A DNA stretch of 64,000 nucleotides from Roseateles chitinivorans (GTDB lineage: Bacteria > Pseudomonadota > Gammaproteobacteria > Burkholderiales > Burkholderiaceae_C), in assembly GCF_002761755.1 (NCBI RefSeq), contig NZ_PEOG01000026.1:1-64000 (forward strand), written 5' to 3'. Below are positions 61,819 through 64,000 of this stretch, piece after piece. Every line of letters begins with the position of its first letter. Position 1 is the stretch's first letter. The notes beneath the pieces were generated by a model. The model did no database searches and was not told where the DNA came from. It worked only from the letters and a program-made list of their open reading frames with translations. The position numbers were made by a program, and so were the translations under genes.

Positions 61819-62937
61819 ATGCCGCAAGACACCAAGATCGCCAGGCCGCCGCTGTACATCCAGGCCGATGCCCTGAAGGGCCGGGGCAGCGCCTGGGCCA
61901 TGCCGCACCGGTTCGAAGCGCGCGAGCGCGAGCAGTACGACGACGGCTGGGGCACGCTCGACCAGTCAGCGCTCGAGGAGCATGTCGCGCCGCGGACCGA
62001 GATCATCGAGGAGCAGGCCCGCAAGATCCTCAGCGGCAACCAGTCGCCCGACATCGGCTTCGATCTGTCGATCAATCCGTACCGCGGCTGCGAGCATGGC
62101 TGCATCTACTGCTTCGCGCGGCCGACGCACAGCTACCTGAACCTGTCGCCGGGCCTGGACTTCGAGACCCGGATCATCGCGAAGGTCAACGCGGCCGAGC
62201 GGCTGCGCGAGGCGCTGTCCTCGCCCGCCTACAAGCCGGCGCCGCTGGTGCTGGGCACGGCGACCGACGCCTACCAGCCGATCGAACGCAAGCTGCGGAT
62301 CACCCGGGCGGTCGTGGAGGTGCTGACCGAGGCGCGGCATCCGTTCTCGGTGGTGACGAAGTCCAGCGGCATCGAGCGCGACCTCGACCTCATCGTGCCG
62401 ATGGCGCTCAAGCAGCAGGTGTCGGTCTACCTGTCGGTGACCTCGCTGGACCCGGCACTGTCACGGATCCTGGAGCCGCGCGCCGCGTCGCCGCAGCGGC
62501 GGCTGCAGACGATCAAGGCGCTGGCGGAGGCCGGCGTGCCGGTCGGGGTCAGCGTGTCGCCGGTGATTCCCTTCCTCAACGAGCCCGAGCTGGAGCGCAT
62601 CCTCGAGGCGGCCGCGGAGGCCGGCGCGACCAAGGCCTTCAGCATCCCGCTGCGGCTGCCCTGGGAAGTGGCGCCGCTGTTCCACGACTGGCTGCGGCTG
62701 CACCAGCCGGACAAGGCGGCGCGCATCATGGCGCGGCTGCGCGACATGCGGGGCGGCAAGGACAACGATCCGCGCTTCGGCACGCGCTTCACTGGCGAGG
62801 GCATCTGGGCGGAGCTGCTGCAGCAGCGGCTGCGCAAGGCCTCGAAGCGCCTGGGCCTGGGCCGCGAGCGGCACCAGTTCGACTTCAGCGAATTCCGGCC
62901 GCCGGCCAAGGTGGTGGGGCAGCAGACCTTGTTCTGA
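61819..62937 (+). CDS. PA0069/SPL-family radical SAM protein, LexA-box preceded
   Basis: Radical SAM protein related to spore photoproduct lyase and to P. aeruginosa PA0069. The Fe-S motif is CEHGCIYC (Cys91, Cys95, Cys98) after LSINPYRG; VLGTATDAYQPIERKL and VTKSSGIERDLDLI follow, as usual for the family. At 372 residues it has normal length. The ATG lies just behind the SOS box, so the predicted mRNA has almost no leader. The substrate of non-sporulating members is unknown. SPL itself reverses a UV lesion, so a DNA- or nucleotide-repair role is a reasonable inference. It converges with the last gene after ten bases. Confidence 0.9.
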   Translation: MPQDTKIARPPLYIQADALKGRGSAWAMPHRFEAREREQYDDGWGTLDQSALEEHVAPRTEIIEEQARKILSGNQSPDIGFDLSINPYRGCEHGCIYCFARPTHSYLNLSPGLDFETRIIAKVNAAERLREALSSPAYKPAPLVLGTATDAYQPIERKLRITRAVVEVLTEARHPFSVVTKSSGIERDLDLIVPMALKQQVSVYLSVTSLDPALSRILEPRAASPQRRLQTIKALAEAGVPVGVSVSPVIPFLNEPELERILEAAAEAGATKAFSIPLRLPWEVAPLFHDWLRLHQPDKAARIMARLRDMRGGKDNDPRFGTRFTGEGIWAELLQQRLRKASKRLGLGRERHQFDFSEFRPPAKVVGQQTLF

Positions 62938-62947
62938 GGGACGGTGA

Positions 62948-64000
62948 TCAGCCGCCGCGTCGGCAGGCGCCGACCCAGTCCCAGTCCTTGCGGTAGACCG
63001 AGGTCTGCACCCCGCTCAGGCTCAGCACCGTGTGGTAGAGCCCGTCGTGGGACATCGGCGTGTCGCGGCGCTGGGTGAGGCAGGCGTCGTCAAGCCGCTG
63101 CGACTGGCGGGTCTGTGCCGGCAGCCACAGGACCAGCGGCACATGCTTTTGCTGCCGCGGCGCCAGCGCGTAGGGCATGCCATGGAGGAACAGGTTGTTC
63201 TCGCCCAGCGACTCGCCGTGGTCGGACACGTACAGCAGGCTCGGATCGAAGCGCTGCTGCTGCGTGCCCAGCCAGTCGATCGCCTTGGCCAGCACATGGT
63301 CGGTGTAGGCGATGGTGTTGTCGTAGGCATTGCGGACCTGCTCCAGCGGGCACTGCTGCAGCGCGTTGCTGCGGCACTCCGGCTGGAAGGGCTTGCGATC
63401 GTCCGGTGTGCGCAGGTAGTAGGCCGGTCCGTGGCTGCCCATCTGGTGCAGCACCAGCACCACGCCGCGCGCGACGCGCTGCGGATCCAGCGCGGCGATG
63501 CGGGCGTCCAGGTCGTGCAGCATCGCTTCGTCCAGGCATTCGCCGTCGGGACGGCACAGGCCGGCCGGGAGGGGATGGTCGGCGCGGGCGGGATTGATCG
63601 CCTGCGCATTGGGCACGCGGTCGCAGATGCCCTTGCAGCCCGACTGGTTGTCCAGCCAGAGCACGGCCAGCCCGGCGCGCTGCAGCACATCCAGCAGCGT
63701 CTCCTGGTTGCCCGGGTGGTCGACATACGCCTCGCGGCCGAGCTGCGAGAACATGCAGGGCAGCGAGGCCGCCGTCGACGTGCCGCAGGACGCGACCTCG
63801 CGGTAGCTCAGCACCGGCTTGCCGGAGAGCTCCGGGTTGGTCGGCCGGCCATAGCCGTTGAGCTGGAAGTTCTCCGAGCGCGCCGTCTCGCCCACCACCA
63901 GCAGCACCAGCGGCGGCCGCGCGCCAGCGGGCCGGGGCGTCAGCGTCGCGTCCGCGGCGACGATCTCCGGCGGGCCCTTGGGCTTCTTCTGCTTCTGCAC
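62948..64000 (-). CDS. EptA-type phosphoethanolamine transferase, N-terminal part outside window
   Basis: Periplasmic catalytic domain of a lipid A (or similar) phosphoethanolamine transferase, which lowers surface charge and can raise polymyxin resistance. Seen: LVVGETARSENFQLNGYG, the nucleophile region SCGTSTAASLPCMFS, VLHQMGSHGPAYY, the zinc-site motif YVSDHGESLGENNLFLHG and HVPLVLWLP. The Cys-rich pattern of the family is kept. The frame is open to the right edge, so the membrane domain of about 200 residues is outside. Which member of the family it is (EptA, EptB or other) cannot be fixed. Confidence 0.9.
   Translation of the reverse strand: MQKQKKPKGPPEIVAADATLTPRPAGARPPLVLLVVGETARSENFQLNGYGRPTNPELSGKPVLSYREVASCGTSTAASLPCMFSQLGREAYVDHPGNQETLLDVLQRAGLAVLWLDNQSGCKGICDRVPNAQAINPARADHPLPAGLCRPDGECLDEAMLHDLDARIAALDPQRVARGVVLVLHQMGSHGPAYYLRTPDDRKPFQPECRSNALQQCPLEQVRNAYDNTIAYTDHVLAKAIDWLGTQQQRFDPSLLYVSDHGESLGENNLFLHGMPYALAPRQQKHVPLVLWLPAQTRQSQRLDDACLTQRRDTPMSHDGLYHTVLSLSGVQTSVYRKDWDWVGACRRGG

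Overview
The window is a GC-rich chromosomal segment from a betaproteobacterium, almost certainly of the order Burkholderiales. The Roseateles/Mitsuaria/Rubrivivax group is the best guess. Support comes from the gene orders (rlmN-pilW-rodZ-ispG-hisS-yfgM-bamB-der-hfq-hflX-hflK-hflC-hisZ-purA, and rpsB-tsf-pyrH-frr-uppS-cdsA-dxr-rseP-bamA-skp-lpxD-fabZ-lpxA-lpxB-rnhB), a priB gene between rpsF and rpsR, and a divergent ppsR/ppsA pair. Genus is inferred from gene order and composition only; no 16S rRNA gene is present.

Layout: 1-18995 is a rightward run of housekeeping genes: 23S rRNA modification (rluB, rlmN), nucleotide metabolism (ndk, purA, a phosphoribosyltransferase), isoprenoid synthesis (ispG), histidine (hisS, hisZ), outer-membrane assembly (bamB), ribosome GTPases (der, hflX), hfq, and the hflKC membrane complex. 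A short block at 19000-19300 is dense in inverted repeats and ends in a leftward tRNA-Leu(CAG). It is followed by rnr, then by leftward metabolic genes (amidase, D-amino-acid-dehydrogenase-like, NAD(P)HX repair). From 26357 to about 40722 runs the large envelope/translation operon: S2, EF-Ts, UMP kinase, ribosome recycling, undecaprenyl-PP, CDP-DAG, MEP pathway, site-2 protease, BamA, Skp, lipid A genes, RNase HII. Next come a SpoU methyltransferase, a leftward EamA transporter/ppsR pair, ppsA and a large sodium:solute symporter. The rpsF-priB-rpsR-rplI operon and dnaB follow.

From about 51650 the window changes character to accessory functions. Three exported exo-glycosidases (GH29 alpha-L-fucosidase, GH27 alpha-galactosidase with a carbohydrate-binding tail, GH2 beta-galactosidase-like) suggest stepwise trimming of plant side chains such as fucogalacto-xyloglucan. 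After them come an OmpR-type two-component system, a TPR-containing OGT-like glycosyltransferase, a spore-photoproduct-lyase-like radical SAM gene with a textbook LexA box at its start codon, and the 3' part of an EptA-type phosphoethanolamine transferase running off the right edge.

I found no phage, IS element, CRISPR array or obvious defence system. The most interesting signals are regulatory and structural: the SOS box on the SPL-like gene, the paired GGTnnnACC operators ahead of the fucosidase, the inverted-repeat block beside tRNA-Leu, and an EF-hand-like loop in the symporter.
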